A stretch of DNA of 64,000 nt. Origin: Meiothermus sp. (lineage in GTDB: Bacteria > Deinococcota > Deinococci > Deinococcales > Thermaceae). The position numbers and the translations under genes are program-made. Position 1 is the stretch's first letter; every line of letters starts with the position of its first letter. The notes under the pieces are model-generated. The model made no database searches. It worked only from the letters and a program-made list of their open reading frames with translations, and was not told where the DNA came from. Below are positions 1 through 8,085 of the stretch, one piece after another. Location of the stretch: positions 558,001 to 622,000 of the forward strand of contig NZ_BPIK01000002.1 of NCBI RefSeq assembly GCF_026004075.1, given 5' to 3'.

Positions 1-853
1 TGATGGCTTTGCGCACCCGCACATCATCAAAGGGCTTTTTGGCCTGGTTGAAGTAGAAGAAGATGGTGCGCACGCTCGGGGTGTTGACCACCTCGATCTC
101 GGGGCGGGCGCTCAGGCGCTGCACGTCCTGGGGTGGCACCCGCACGGCCACATGGGCCTGCCCGGTCTCGACCAGGGCCATCCGGGTGGTGGCCTCCGGT
201 ACGGCCAGGAAGCGCAGGCGCTCGATAGCCGGCTTTTTGCCCCAGTACTCCTCGTTGCGCACCAGCTCCACAAACTGACCCTTCTGCCAGCGGTCGAACT
301 TGTAGGGGCCGGTGCCCACCGGGTTGTCGCGGTAGCCTGTGCCCAAGCGGCGGATGGCGGCTGGACTCTGAATGGCGGTGGAGCCATGCGAGAGGTGCGC
401 CAGCACCGGGGCAAAGGGCTCGGGCATGCGCAGGCGCAGGGTGTGGCTGTCCACCACTTCGAAAGCGCTAACCCGACCGCGTAGCAAGAAGGCAAACGAG
501 GAGGCCAGCTCGGGGGAGATCAGTCGCTCGAGGTTGAACTTTACGGCTTCGGCGTTGAAATCGGTGCCGTCGTGGAATTTGATGCCTTTGCGAAGGAACA
601 GGGTTAGCGTTTTACGGTCGCTGCTAAAGCTATAGCGCTCGACCAGCAGGGGCACAATTTTGCCGTCGGGGGTGTACTCAAACAGGGTCTCCACCACATG
701 GCTCACCACCGTGCCGGAAGGCGAGTCGGTGGCCAGGGGGGCATCCAGCGAGGTGGGGTCGGTGCCCTGGGCAATTATCAGGGTGCGGGTCTGGGCCAGG
801 GCCCAGGATAACAAGAGAACCAACCCTAAGGTGAGCCAGAACCGGATTCGCAT
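1..853 (-). CDS. Peptide/nickel-type ABC transporter substrate-binding protein (5' part only)
   Basis: The gene runs off the left edge, so only about the first 284 residues are present. The product is a periplasmic solute-binding protein of the SBP_bac_5 (DppA/OppA) family, which delivers oligopeptides or similar solutes to an ABC permease. A signal peptide ends near ALAQ, then TLIIAQGTDPTSLDAPL and a region with KFHDGTDFNAEAVKFNLER, which is typical of this family. The ATG at 853 is chosen because AGGAGG lies 7 nt upstream; an ATG at 859 is too close to that site. It is divergent from the YkvA gene. Family assignment is secure, substrate is not. Confidence 0.9.
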   Translation of the reverse strand, partial: MRIRFWLTLGLVLLLSWALAQTRTLIIAQGTDPTSLDAPLATDSPSGTVVSHVVETLFEYTPDGKIVPLLVERYSFSSDRKTLTLFLRKGIKFHDGTDFNAEAVKFNLERLISPELASSFAFLLRGRVSAFEVVDSHTLRLRMPEPFAPVLAHLSHGSTAIQSPAAIRRLGTGYRDNPVGTGPYKFDRWQKGQFVELVRNEEYWGKKPAIERLRFLAVPEATTRMALVETGQAHVAVRVPPQDVQRLSARPEIEVVNTPSVRTIFFYFNQAKKPFDDVRVRKAI

Positions 854-1079
854 GTTCATTCCTCCTTTACAGTCGCTGCCTGCAACATCGGCCCACAGGA
901 CTCAGCAAGGTTCCAAAGAAAGGGAACTGTTCTGGCATCCGAGCTGCAGGTAAACGCTGCTTGTAAGACGAGGTTAGCATAAGGAAAAGAGGGGGCCCGA
1001 TCTTGCAGCTTGGCTTACATTCTTAAGCCCAGCTCATCCATCCGGTCGAGGTGTTGCTACCATTTAGAGGAGGGGTTTT

Positions 1080-1457
1080 ATGGGAGAACTACAGCAGATC
1101 GAGGCCGTGCCCATCCAACCCACTGAGCGCTACAGCGAGGCCGCCTTCTGGCGCAAGCTGCGCAGGTTTGCCCGCAAAGCAGGCCGCGAGGTGGTGGAAA
1201 AAGCGCTCTGGCTGTACTACACCCTAAAGCGCCCGGAGACCCCGGCCTGGGCCAAGCGCACCATTGTGGGGGCGCTGGCTTACTTCCTTCTGCCCTTCGA
1301 TCTGGTGGCCGATCTGGCCCCGCTGGTGGGCTTTACCGACGATTTGAGCGTTCTGCTAGCGGCCATCGCTACGGTAGCCGCCCACATTACCCCTGCGATT
1401 AAGGAACAGGCCCGGCGCAAGGCGGATGAGTGGTTTGGCGAGCCGTCGCCCAGCTAG
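1080..1457 (+). CDS. YkvA family (DUF1232) small membrane protein
   Basis: A 125-residue protein with the DUF1232/YkvA core in its second half (about residues 55-120): a hydrophobic segment around GALAYFLLPFDLVADLAP followed by a short acidic turn (GFTDD) and a second hydrophobic stretch. The family is widespread and its function is not established. AGGAGG stands 8 nt before the ATG. The last four bases overlap the convergent GNAT gene. The first 50 residues are charged and probably cytoplasmic. Confidence 0.8.
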   Translation: MGELQQIEAVPIQPTERYSEAAFWRKLRRFARKAGREVVEKALWLYYTLKRPETPAWAKRTIVGALAYFLLPFDLVADLAPLVGFTDDLSVLLAAIATVAAHITPAIKEQARRKADEWFGEPSPS

Positions 1458-1999
1458 CCATAAGCCCCGGGCCAGGGGCCGGGGGTTTGGTCGGGGATCT
1501 CCATTAGCCTGGTCTCGGTTTTGTAGAGCTGCATCCCCCGGGCCTGGTAGTTGGCCAGGGCGGCTGGGCTATCGAGTGAGCAGGTATGCACCCAGACCCT
1601 TTGGGCCCCCAGCCGCCAGGCTTCCTCGAGCGCACAGGTTAGCAAGTGGCCCCCCAGCCCCATCCCGCTAAACTGCGGCAGCAAGCCAAAATAAACAATT
1701 TCTATGTTTCCCTCTGGCTGCACCTCGAGCTGAAAGTAACCCGCTGGCGTACCTTTTAGCAGCAGCACCCAGGTGTGCAGGTGGGGGTTCTGGGCGTACT
1801 CGAGCCACTGCTGATACGTCCAGTCGGCCTTTTCGTACCAGTACCAGTTGCCGCCCACGCTGCGGTAGAGGAAGTGCTGCAACTCGGCGCTGGGAATTTC
1901 GGCTTTGATAAGCTGCAACCCCTCTATCTCAAGGTGCTTAGGGCGTAGCTCATGGGGGGAGCGCATCTCGAGGTAGTAGGTGGTGACCTCCTTCTGCAT
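1454..1999 (-). CDS. GNAT family N-acetyltransferase
   Basis: A 181-residue acyl-CoA-dependent acetyltransferase. The acetyl-CoA binding motif A region is visible at about residues 104-120 (GLLPQFSGMGLGGHLL), preceded by the beta-strand IEIVYF. The N-terminal half is rich in Trp and Tyr (NWYWYEKADWTYQQW), probably the substrate side. The start lies 4 nt after the cupin stop codon without a clear ribosome binding site, suggesting translational coupling at the end of the liv transcript. Substrate cannot be told from sequence. Confidence 0.85.
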   Translation of the reverse strand: MQKEVTTYYLEMRSPHELRPKHLEIEGLQLIKAEIPSAELQHFLYRSVGGNWYWYEKADWTYQQWLEYAQNPHLHTWVLLLKGTPAGYFQLEVQPEGNIEIVYFGLLPQFSGMGLGGHLLTCALEEAWRLGAQRVWVHTCSLDSPAALANYQARGMQLYKTETRLMEIPDQTPGPWPGAYG

Positions 2000-2003
2000 G
2001 GGA

Positions 2004-2348
2004 CTATTTTTGGGCCTCGAGCCGCTCGAGCAAGTCCTGCCGCACCGGGTGAAAGGCGTCGAACACCACGCTATCCTCGAGGAAGAGCACCTCGTGCTCC
2101 ACGCTGGAGGGGATGTGCACCAGGTCGCCCGCGCCGAGCTCGAGCCACTCCTCCCCGACCCGCATCCGCAGCCGCCCCGAGACCACCAGGGTGATCTGTT
2201 CGTGGGGGTGGGTGTGAGCGGCCAGAGGTGAGCCTGCTTTCCCCTCGGCCCGCATGAGCATCAGTTGCTCACCAGCAAAGGGCCGTAGCACCGCGCCGGG
2301 CACCTCGAGGCCCTTCAGGTTGGCGGACTGGGCGTATTTGGTTTTCAT
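2004..2348 (-). CDS. Cupin domain protein
   Basis: A 114-residue single-domain cupin. Metal-binding cupin motif 1 is visible as HTHPHEQITLVVSGRLRMRV at about residues 45-65, and motif 2 as GDLVHIPSSVEHEV at about 78-92. Small cupins of this kind are isomerases, oxygenases or sensors; none can be picked here. It starts 17 nt after the livF stop and probably shares its transcript. Confidence 0.85.
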   Translation of the reverse strand: MKTKYAQSANLKGLEVPGAVLRPFAGEQLMLMRAEGKAGSPLAAHTHPHEQITLVVSGRLRMRVGEEWLELGAGDLVHIPSSVEHEVLFLEDSVVFDAFHPVRQDLLERLEAQK

Positions 2349-2364
2349 GACCCGCTCCAGAAAA

Positions 2365-3078
2365 CTAGTGCCCGCCCAGATAGGCTTCCTGAATCTCGGG
2401 CCGGGTCGCCAGCTCTTTAGCCGGGCCGCTCATGGTGAGTTGGCCGGTCTGTAGCACATAGCCCCGATGGGCAATTTGCAAGGCCAGGCGGGCGTTTTGT
2501 TCTACCAGCAGAATGGTTTTTCCCTGCTGATTGAGCTTCTGGATAATCTCGAAGATAAAATCCACCAGCACCGGGGCCAGGCCCATCGAGGGCTCGTCCA
2601 TCAGCAGAAGCTTGGGGTCTTGCATCAAAGCACGGCCAATCGCCAGCATCTGCTGCTCGCCGCCCGAAAGCGTGCCCCCTTTCTGGTTGCGGCGCTCGGC
2701 CAGGCGGGGGAAGAGGGTAAAGGCCTGCTCCTTGCGCTCCTGCACCACTTTGGGGTCGCGGATGAGAAAGCCGCCCATCTCGAGGTTCTCCTCCACCGTC
2801 ATGCGTGGGAAGATGCGCCGCCCCTCGGGTACGTGCCCAATGCCCAGCCCCACAATCTTATCGGCAGGCAGCTTGTGGATGGGGTTGCCCCGGTACACCA
2901 CCTCGCCCTTGCGGGGCTTGTTCATCCCGCTGATGGTGCGCAGGGTGGTGCTCTTGCCCGCGCCGTTGGCGCCAATCAGGGTCACAATCTCGCCCTCCTC
3001 AACCGTGAGCGAGACGCCCTTAAGTGCGTGAATGTGGCCGTAGTAGGTGTGGATGTCCTTGACTTCAAGCAGAGGCAT
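2365..3078 (-). CDS. livF: Branched-chain amino acid ABC transporter ATP-binding protein LivF
   Basis: One of two cytoplasmic ATPases that power uptake of leucine, isoleucine and valine with LivH/LivM. Walker A (GANGAGKST) and the signature LSGGEQQMLAIGRALM are intact, followed by LLMDEPSMGLAP. The length of 237 residues is usual for LivF. The frame is open upstream to 3129, but the ATG at 3078 (MPLLEVKDIH) is preceded by GGAGGGGG and matches family N-termini. Its start overlaps the end of livG by 14 nt. It is the last transporter gene of the livHMGF operon. Confidence 0.95.
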   Translation of the reverse strand: MPLLEVKDIHTYYGHIHALKGVSLTVEEGEIVTLIGANGAGKSTTLRTISGMNKPRKGEVVYRGNPIHKLPADKIVGLGIGHVPEGRRIFPRMTVEENLEMGGFLIRDPKVVQERKEQAFTLFPRLAERRNQKGGTLSGGEQQMLAIGRALMQDPKLLLMDEPSMGLAPVLVDFIFEIIQKLNQQGKTILLVEQNARLALQIAHRGYVLQTGQLTMSGPAKELATRPEIQEAYLGGH

Positions 3079-3871
3079 GGGTACCCCCTCCAGCCTGCCC
3101 GGCGGCGCCTTTGCCCAGATAGGCTTCAATCACCTTGGGGTTGTTGCGGATCTCAGCCGGCAGCCCCTCGGCAATCTTGGAGCCGTACTCGAGCACCGCA
3201 ATCCGATCCGAGATGCTCATCACCATGGCCATATCGTGCTCGATCAGCACGATGGTCAGGCCCAGGTCGTCGCGCAGCTTGCGTACGCGCACCTTGAGGT
3301 CTTCGGTCTCTTGCTCGTTCATGCCGGCTGCCGGCTCGTCCAGAAACAGCAGCTTGGGTTCCAGGGCCAGGGCCCGGGCGATCTCGAGGCGACGCTGCTC
3401 CCCATACGAAAGCCCCGAGGCCAGCTCCTCGGCCCGCTTGTCCAGGTTCATGTAGGCCAGCAGCTCCATGGCCCGCTCTTTTGCCTTGCGCTCCGAGGTA
3501 TGGAATCGCGGCGTATGCAACAGCACGTCCAGGTAGCTCTGATGGGTGAGGCTGTGGTGCCCTACCAGTACGTTTTCCAGTACGGTCATAGCCTTGAACA
3601 GCCGGATGTTCTGGAAGGTGCGACCAATGCCGGTGCGGGCTACCTTATCCGGGGAGTAGCCGGTAATGTCTTTGCCAAAGAACACCACCTTGCCGGTGTC
3701 GGGCTTGTAAATTCCGGTCAGTAGGTTGAAAAAGGTGGTCTTGCCAGCCCCGTTGGGGCCAATCACCGAGAAGATTTCTCTGGGGCGTACCTGTAGGCTT
3801 ACGTCGTTGACCGCCACCAAGCCGCCAAACTTTTTGGTGGCGTTTTGTACGTCTAGGGCGAGTTCGCTCAT
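3065..3871 (-). CDS. livG: Branched-chain amino acid ABC transporter ATP-binding protein LivG
   Basis: The second cytoplasmic ATPase of the LIV-type importer, 268 residues. Walker A (GPNGAGKTTFFN) lies near residue 38, the signature LSYGEQRRLEIARALA near 155, and Walker B LLFLDEPAAGMNEQE near 175. LivG proteins carry a characteristic loop after Walker A (FGKDITGYSPDKVARTGIGR), present here. The start overlaps the livM stop by 4 nt (ATGA), a sign of translational coupling. Confidence 0.95.
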   Translation of the reverse strand: MSELALDVQNATKKFGGLVAVNDVSLQVRPREIFSVIGPNGAGKTTFFNLLTGIYKPDTGKVVFFGKDITGYSPDKVARTGIGRTFQNIRLFKAMTVLENVLVGHHSLTHQSYLDVLLHTPRFHTSERKAKERAMELLAYMNLDKRAEELASGLSYGEQRRLEIARALALEPKLLFLDEPAAGMNEQETEDLKVRVRKLRDDLGLTIVLIEHDMAMVMSISDRIAVLEYGSKIAEGLPAEIRNNPKVIEAYLGKGAAGQAGGGTHASA

Positions 3872-5301
3872 TTGCCACCGCCTTCCTTGGCTTCCTGACG
3901 GGCTTCCTGTAGCTCGGCCCGGTGTCTTTGCTCGGGTATAAGCCCCTCGGGCCTGAAGATCATCATCAGAATCAGAATCAATCCGAAGACCAGGCGCTCA
4001 TACTTAGCAGGGTTGAGCTGGGGTGGCAGGTTGGCCATGTTGTAGCCCAGAATGGTCACTCCAGTCTGCCGCCAGGTATTCAAGAGGTCGGAGAAATCCT
4101 TGAGGATACCGATGTTGAGCACCGTGACCGCTGCCGCGCCCACCACCGCCCCGCCAATAGAACCCATGCCGCCTAGAATCACGAAGGCCAGGATATTAAT
4201 AGAGGCTTGCAGGGTAAAAGACTCAGGGCTCACGAAGGTTTGCTTAGCGGCGAACACTGCTCCCATAGCGCCGGAAAAAGCTGCGCCGGTAGCAAAAGCC
4301 AGGAGTTTGGTGGGCAGCAGTGGAATGCCCATGGCCTTGGCGGCAATCTCGTCTTCACGGATGGCTACCCAGGCCCGTCCGAAGCGGGAGTTAGCCAGCC
4401 GGATGTTGACGAGCACCACGATGCCGATCACCACCAGCACCAACAGATAGAAGAAGAACGAATAGGCGATGGGCTCGTCGATTGGGCGACCATACAGGCG
4501 CTCGGCCCCAATGGCCCGCAGGAACTCGGTGAGTGGGCCCACATCGGGGCGGTTGACCGGGGTGATGCCCTGGGGGCCGTTGGTGATGTTGAGGGGTTTG
4601 TCGAGGTTGTTGGCGAAGACCCGCACCACCTCGCCGAGGCCCAGGGTCACGATGGCCAGATAGTCGCCCCGCAGCCGCAGGGCTGGTAGGCCAATCAAGA
4701 CCCCGGTAATGGCCGCCGTAATAACGGCCAGGGCCATGAACAGGTACAGGTAGTTGCCTGGTAAGCCCTCCGCAGGGTAACCGGGGATGAACTGGGCGGC
4801 TTGCGGCGAGCCGAAAATACCCCAGGTATAGGCCCCAATGGCGAAAAAAGCCGCAAAACCCAGATCCAATAGCCCAGCCTGCCCGACCACCACATTGAGA
4901 CCCAGGGCCAGCGCCGCAAAAATCCCGATCTGGATGCCCAGCTCAAACAGGAAGGAGTTGGTAAGACCCGCAATGGGTACGGCAATAAACAGGATGGCCA
5001 GGGCCAAAGCAATGCGCACCAGCTTGCTCAGGTTGGGCAGCAAGAAGGCTGCCACCAGTACCCCCAACAGGCCATAAAAGGCCAGTTTGTCGTTGGGGTT
5101 AAGCCGTAGCAAGATGGTGAGCGCCAGGGCCAGCACGGCTAGGAGACCCGAGCGCCAGGCAGTAGGTAGCTTACCCAAACTGACCAAGCCCACCGATACC
5201 AGCAAGGCCAGGTTGGTCAGTCCGTTTTGTGGCGCTAAAAAGGCCCCGAGAATCGAAAGGGCCGTGAAGGCCAGGGTGAAAGGAAAGATGAACTGATTCA
5301 T
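3868..5301 (-). CDS. livM: Branched-chain amino acid ABC transporter permease LivM
   Basis: A 477-residue inner-membrane permease. The conserved LivM core begins near residue 130 (GLNVVVGQAGLLDLGFAAFF) and includes the cytoplasmic coupling region with GRAWVAIREDEIAAKAMGI and the late helix ILGGMGSIGG. About 120 extra residues at the N terminus form additional hydrophobic segments, making this longer than many LivM proteins. Start and stop overlap neighbouring operon genes by 4 nt. Confidence 0.93.
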   Translation of the reverse strand: MNQFIFPFTLAFTALSILGAFLAPQNGLTNLALLVSVGLVSLGKLPTAWRSGLLAVLALALTILLRLNPNDKLAFYGLLGVLVAAFLLPNLSKLVRIALALAILFIAVPIAGLTNSFLFELGIQIGIFAALALGLNVVVGQAGLLDLGFAAFFAIGAYTWGIFGSPQAAQFIPGYPAEGLPGNYLYLFMALAVITAAITGVLIGLPALRLRGDYLAIVTLGLGEVVRVFANNLDKPLNITNGPQGITPVNRPDVGPLTEFLRAIGAERLYGRPIDEPIAYSFFFYLLVLVVIGIVVLVNIRLANSRFGRAWVAIREDEIAAKAMGIPLLPTKLLAFATGAAFSGAMGAVFAAKQTFVSPESFTLQASINILAFVILGGMGSIGGAVVGAAAVTVLNIGILKDFSDLLNTWRQTGVTILGYNMANLPPQLNPAKYERLVFGLILILMMIFRPEGLIPEQRHRAELQEARQEAKEGGGK

Positions 5302-6278
5302 ACCTTTTCACTCACATTCTGACCAAAGATGCCTTGCGGTCTGAAGAGCAAGAGTAGCACCAGGGTGAGAAAAGCGAACACATCCTTGTACTCCGTGCCA
5401 AAGTTGCCGTTGGTTAGGAAGGGGAGGTAGGTACCTGAGAGGGTCTCGAGCTGGCCCAGAATGAGCCCCCCGACCATGGCCCCCGGAATGTTCCCGATGC
5501 CCCCCAGCACCGCCGAAGTAAAGGCTTTGAGGCCTGGCAGCACCCCCGAGTAAGGGGTTACATTGGTGTAGAGCAGCCCGAACAACACCCCGGCCACCCC
5601 ACCCAGCGAACCTCCAACCAGGAAGGTGCGCGAGATGATGGTGTCGGGGTTGATGCCCATCAGGGCGGCGGTTTGCATATCCTGTGAGACGGCCCGAATG
5701 GCCTTCCCGAGCTTGGTGCGATTCACCAGGTAGGTGAGCCCAATCAGCATCAGGATGGAAACCACAATAACGATAACGCCCTTGAACTGAATGGTGGTTT
5801 GTAGGGGCAGTTCAAACACCTGGTTGAGCACGTCGTAGGTGCGGTACTGCATATTGAACTCGTTGTGCCTTAGCGCAGCGTAGATACGGGTCAGGTCTTG
5901 CAACAAGAACGAGACCCCGATGGCGGTGATCATGGGCACCAGGATGTTTTTACTGCCCCGTTTGCGCAGAGGCCGGTATGCGAAACGCTCGACCAGCACA
6001 GCCACAATGCCCGAGCCTGCCGCGGCGAAGACCAGGGCTACCAGCAACAGCAACAAGGGATTGGCGATTACCGGCGCTTCGGGGTTGCCCCAGAAGCGGA
6101 AGACCTCGAGGCCGACCACCGCCCCAATCATGAACACTTCGGAGTGGGCAAAATTAATCAGCCCCAACACCCCATACACCATGGTGTACCCCAGGGCCAC
6201 CATAGCGTACACAAACCCCAACAGCAAACCCTCGAGCAGGGTTTGCGGCAGGATGGCAAACAGATCTGCAACCGTCAA
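5298..6278 (-). CDS. livH: Branched-chain amino acid ABC transporter permease LivH
   Basis: The partner inner-membrane permease, about 326 residues, with family landmarks GYTMVYGVLGLINFAHSEVF near the N terminus, AVSQDMQTAALMGIN in the coupling loop, and AFTSAVLGGIGNIPGA late. A TTG codon at 6278 is chosen as start: AGGAGG sits 5 nt before it and the protein then begins with the usual short leader before DLFAILPQ. A GTG at 6314 would add 12 residues but has no ribosome binding site. First gene of livHMGF; a strong promoter lies about 90 nt upstream. Confidence 0.93.
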   Translation of the reverse strand: MTVADLFAILPQTLLEGLLLGFVYAMVALGYTMVYGVLGLINFAHSEVFMIGAVVGLEVFRFWGNPEAPVIANPLLLLLVALVFAAAGSGIVAVLVERFAYRPLRKRGSKNILVPMITAIGVSFLLQDLTRIYAALRHNEFNMQYRTYDVLNQVFELPLQTTIQFKGVIVIVVSILMLIGLTYLVNRTKLGKAIRAVSQDMQTAALMGINPDTIISRTFLVGGSLGGVAGVLFGLLYTNVTPYSGVLPGLKAFTSAVLGGIGNIPGAMVGGLILGQLETLSGTYLPFLTNGNFGTEYKDVFAFLTLVLLLLFRPQGIFGQNVSEKV

Positions 6279-6364
6279 GTAAACCTCCTGGTCTTTAGGA
6301 TTATACGAACGCACATATAGGGTTCATTTAGGGTATGCGTTCTTTTTCAGCGTTAACCTGCCAG

Positions 6365-6393
6365 AGTATATAGGCTGCACGCAAACCTGACAA
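6365..6393 (-). promoter_or_regulatory. Sigma-70 type promoter of livHMGF
   Basis: Reading on the minus strand, TTGTCA and TATACT are separated by exactly 17 nt, close to the consensus. It lies 87 nt upstream of the TTG start of livH. A second TATAAT at 6300-6305 has no good -35 element and would give a very short leader. Confidence 0.7.
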
Positions 6394-6420
6394 CAGTATG
6401 AAATGGCGTCTGCAAAAGGC

Positions 6421-6442
6421 AAACTGACCCAATGGTCAGTTT
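6421..6442. promoter_or_regulatory. Perfect inverted repeat, candidate operator upstream of livH
   Basis: AAACTGACC and GGTCAGTTT form perfect 9-bp arms around the spacer CAAT. The size and TGACC/GGTCA half-sites resemble operators of TetR-family dimers. It is centred about 38 bp upstream of the livH -35 element and abuts the 137-bp repeat. No regulator gene of that family is in the window, so the ligand and protein are unknown. Confidence 0.55.
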
Positions 6443-6443
6443 G

Positions 6444-6580
6444 ATACCGCTTCCGCTTGAACGCTTCACCTTTGGGTGTCATCAAAGGTGAGGGGTTCAA
6501 GCCGATCGAAGGGAGTAGAAAAGCATTTCGGTAGTATCGTTTAGGCTTGCCGAAGTGAACGATACTGCCGGAATGCGTAT
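6444..6580 (+). repeat. 137-bp dispersed hairpin repeat, copy A
   Basis: One of five copies in this window (with 9482, 40553, 42742 and 60245). It starts ATACCGCTTCCG and ends CGGAATGCGTAT, imperfect terminal inverted repeats. Inside are two long hairpins: a 19-bp stem with arms starting CTTGAAC and ending GTTCAAG, and a 19-bp stem with arms GCATTTCGG and CCGGAATGC around a roughly 16-nt loop. Located between livK and livHMGF. Confidence 0.85.
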
Positions 6581-6589
6581 GACGTAGAC

Positions 6590-6626
6590 CAAATAGTAAG
6601 AAAGGCTCCCGCGTACGCGGGAGCCT
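6590..6626 (-). terminator. Intrinsic terminator after livK
   Basis: A perfect 24-nt palindrome (6603-6626, arms AGGCTCCCGC and GCGGGAGCCT) followed on the minus strand by a U-rich stretch TTTCTTACTATTT. It lies 16 nt after the livK stop and would separate livK from livHMGF, letting the binding protein be made in excess. Confidence 0.85.
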
Positions 6627-6642
6627 CAGGCAAACGCAAAGC

Positions 6643-7803
6643 TTACTGGCGGGCAGCAGGGGGTGCGAACTGAATCACGCGCAGCACTTCGCCAGGATAT
6701 TTGGCTTCCTTCATGCCAACAATGTAATAGTCAGAGAGCTTGCGGTCGCCCTTGCTGTCGAACTCGATACGGCCGGTCAGACCATCTAGCTTGACTTCAC
6801 GTACGGCACGGGCCACTTGCTCGCGGGTGGGTTTACGGCCGTTGTTGGCTTTAATGGCGGCCTCGAGGGCAGTCAGGATCACGTTGGCGGCGTCATAGGC
6901 GTACACCGCATAGGCTTCAGGGTCTTTGCCGAACTTGGCTTTGTAGCGCTGTGCAAAAGCCGCGGCCTTGGGCAGGGTGCTGATGGGGCCGGCAGTGGTG
7001 GTAAAGATTACACCCTTGGAGGCCGAGCCAGCAATTTTGACCAGGTCGGAGGCATCCAGACCATCGCCGCCCATGAAGGTAGCGGTAATGCCGCGCTCAC
7101 GCATCTGCTTGACCAGGACGCCGCCCTTGTCGTAGATGCCACCGTAGTAGACCAGGTCGGGGCGCTGGGCGCGCATCTGAAGGATAAGGGGTTGGAAGTT
7201 GGAGGCTTCCTCGGTACCTACCAGGGCAACCACATTGGCGCCCAGCTCTTTGGCGCGGGCCGCGAAGGCTTCAGCAAGGCCCTGGCCGTAGGGGGTTTTG
7301 TCGTGAATCACGAACAGCCGGTTGCGCTTGAGCACCTTAACGGCGTACTCAGCACCCACCGGGCCCTGTACATCGTCGCGACCGCAGATGCGGTTAACGC
7401 TCAGGTAGCCACGGTCGGTCACACGGGGGTTGGTGTTGGCCGGGGAGACCATGACCAGGTTGGTGTCTTTGTAGATCTCCGAAGCCGGGATAGCCACGCC
7501 CGAGTTGAGGTGGCCCACAATGCCCAGCAGATCGGGATCGTTGACGATACGACGGGCGACCGCTACGCCCACGTCCGGAGTAGCCTGGTCATCCTGGGGG
7601 CTGAACTGGAGCTGGAAGCCAAGCTGCTGGAAGCGGGCTTGAGCATCCTCGATGGCCATCTGAGCACCTTGCTGGATGGCGGTGCCCAGACCCGACTGGG
7701 GCCCGGACAGGGGTGAGACCGAAGCGATCTTGATCACGTTGGACTGGGCCGAGGCTACACCCAGAGCCAATGCGCCCAGTGCTAGAATTGCGAGCTTTTT
7801 CAT
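6643..7803 (-). CDS. livK: Branched-chain amino acid ABC transporter substrate-binding protein LivK
   Basis: A 386-residue periplasmic binding protein (type I fold, Peripla_BP_6). The signal peptide MKKLAILALGALALGVASA is followed by the mature start QSNVIKIASVSPLSGPQSG, typical of LIV-binding proteins. Other landmarks: NPRVTDRGYLSVNRICGRDD and DKTPYGQGLAEAF. GGAGGAAT stands before the ATG. It is upstream of livHMGF in the same direction, separated by a terminator and a repeat, so it can be expressed more strongly than the membrane genes. Confidence 0.95.
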   Translation of the reverse strand: MKKLAILALGALALGVASAQSNVIKIASVSPLSGPQSGLGTAIQQGAQMAIEDAQARFQQLGFQLQFSPQDDQATPDVGVAVARRIVNDPDLLGIVGHLNSGVAIPASEIYKDTNLVMVSPANTNPRVTDRGYLSVNRICGRDDVQGPVGAEYAVKVLKRNRLFVIHDKTPYGQGLAEAFAARAKELGANVVALVGTEEASNFQPLILQMRAQRPDLVYYGGIYDKGGVLVKQMRERGITATFMGGDGLDASDLVKIAGSASKGVIFTTTAGPISTLPKAAAFAQRYKAKFGKDPEAYAVYAYDAANVILTALEAAIKANNGRKPTREQVARAVREVKLDGLTGRIEFDSKGDRKLSDYYIVGMKEAKYPGEVLRVIQFAPPAARQ

Positions 7804-7851
7804 GCCGATTCCTCCTAAAGAACCAAAAGTTTAGCCTTAGATGGCTGGCCT

Positions 7852-7882
7852 ATTCTACCCAACCCATGCCGTGGTGTGTCAA
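7852..7882 (-). promoter_or_regulatory. Probable livK promoter
   Basis: On the minus strand TTGACA (7877-7882) and TAGAAT (7852-7857) are separated by 19 nt; both hexamers are near consensus but the spacer is long. The leader to the ATG would be about 40 nt. Confidence 0.45.
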
Positions 7883-8085
7883 TCTGGGTGGTTTTATTGT
7901 TTTCCAGCCATTTTGAGCGTACACAATTTTAGTTAATCTTCAACCAGCGTTCCGGAGCTGCTAAGCTTCCTTATTGCAGATAGCTGCGCGGATATCCAGG
8001 CCACCAATCCGCCTTTTGATGGAGCGACATCGGCTGAAATTACGACGGCACAGAAGCCAGCTGGCCAGGCCGCATTGAAGGCTGG

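Noticed and set aside
7804-8085. Possible small gene downstream of glnA
   Set aside because: The short minus-strand frame 7961-8149 overlaps the glnA end and has no start signal or recognisable product.
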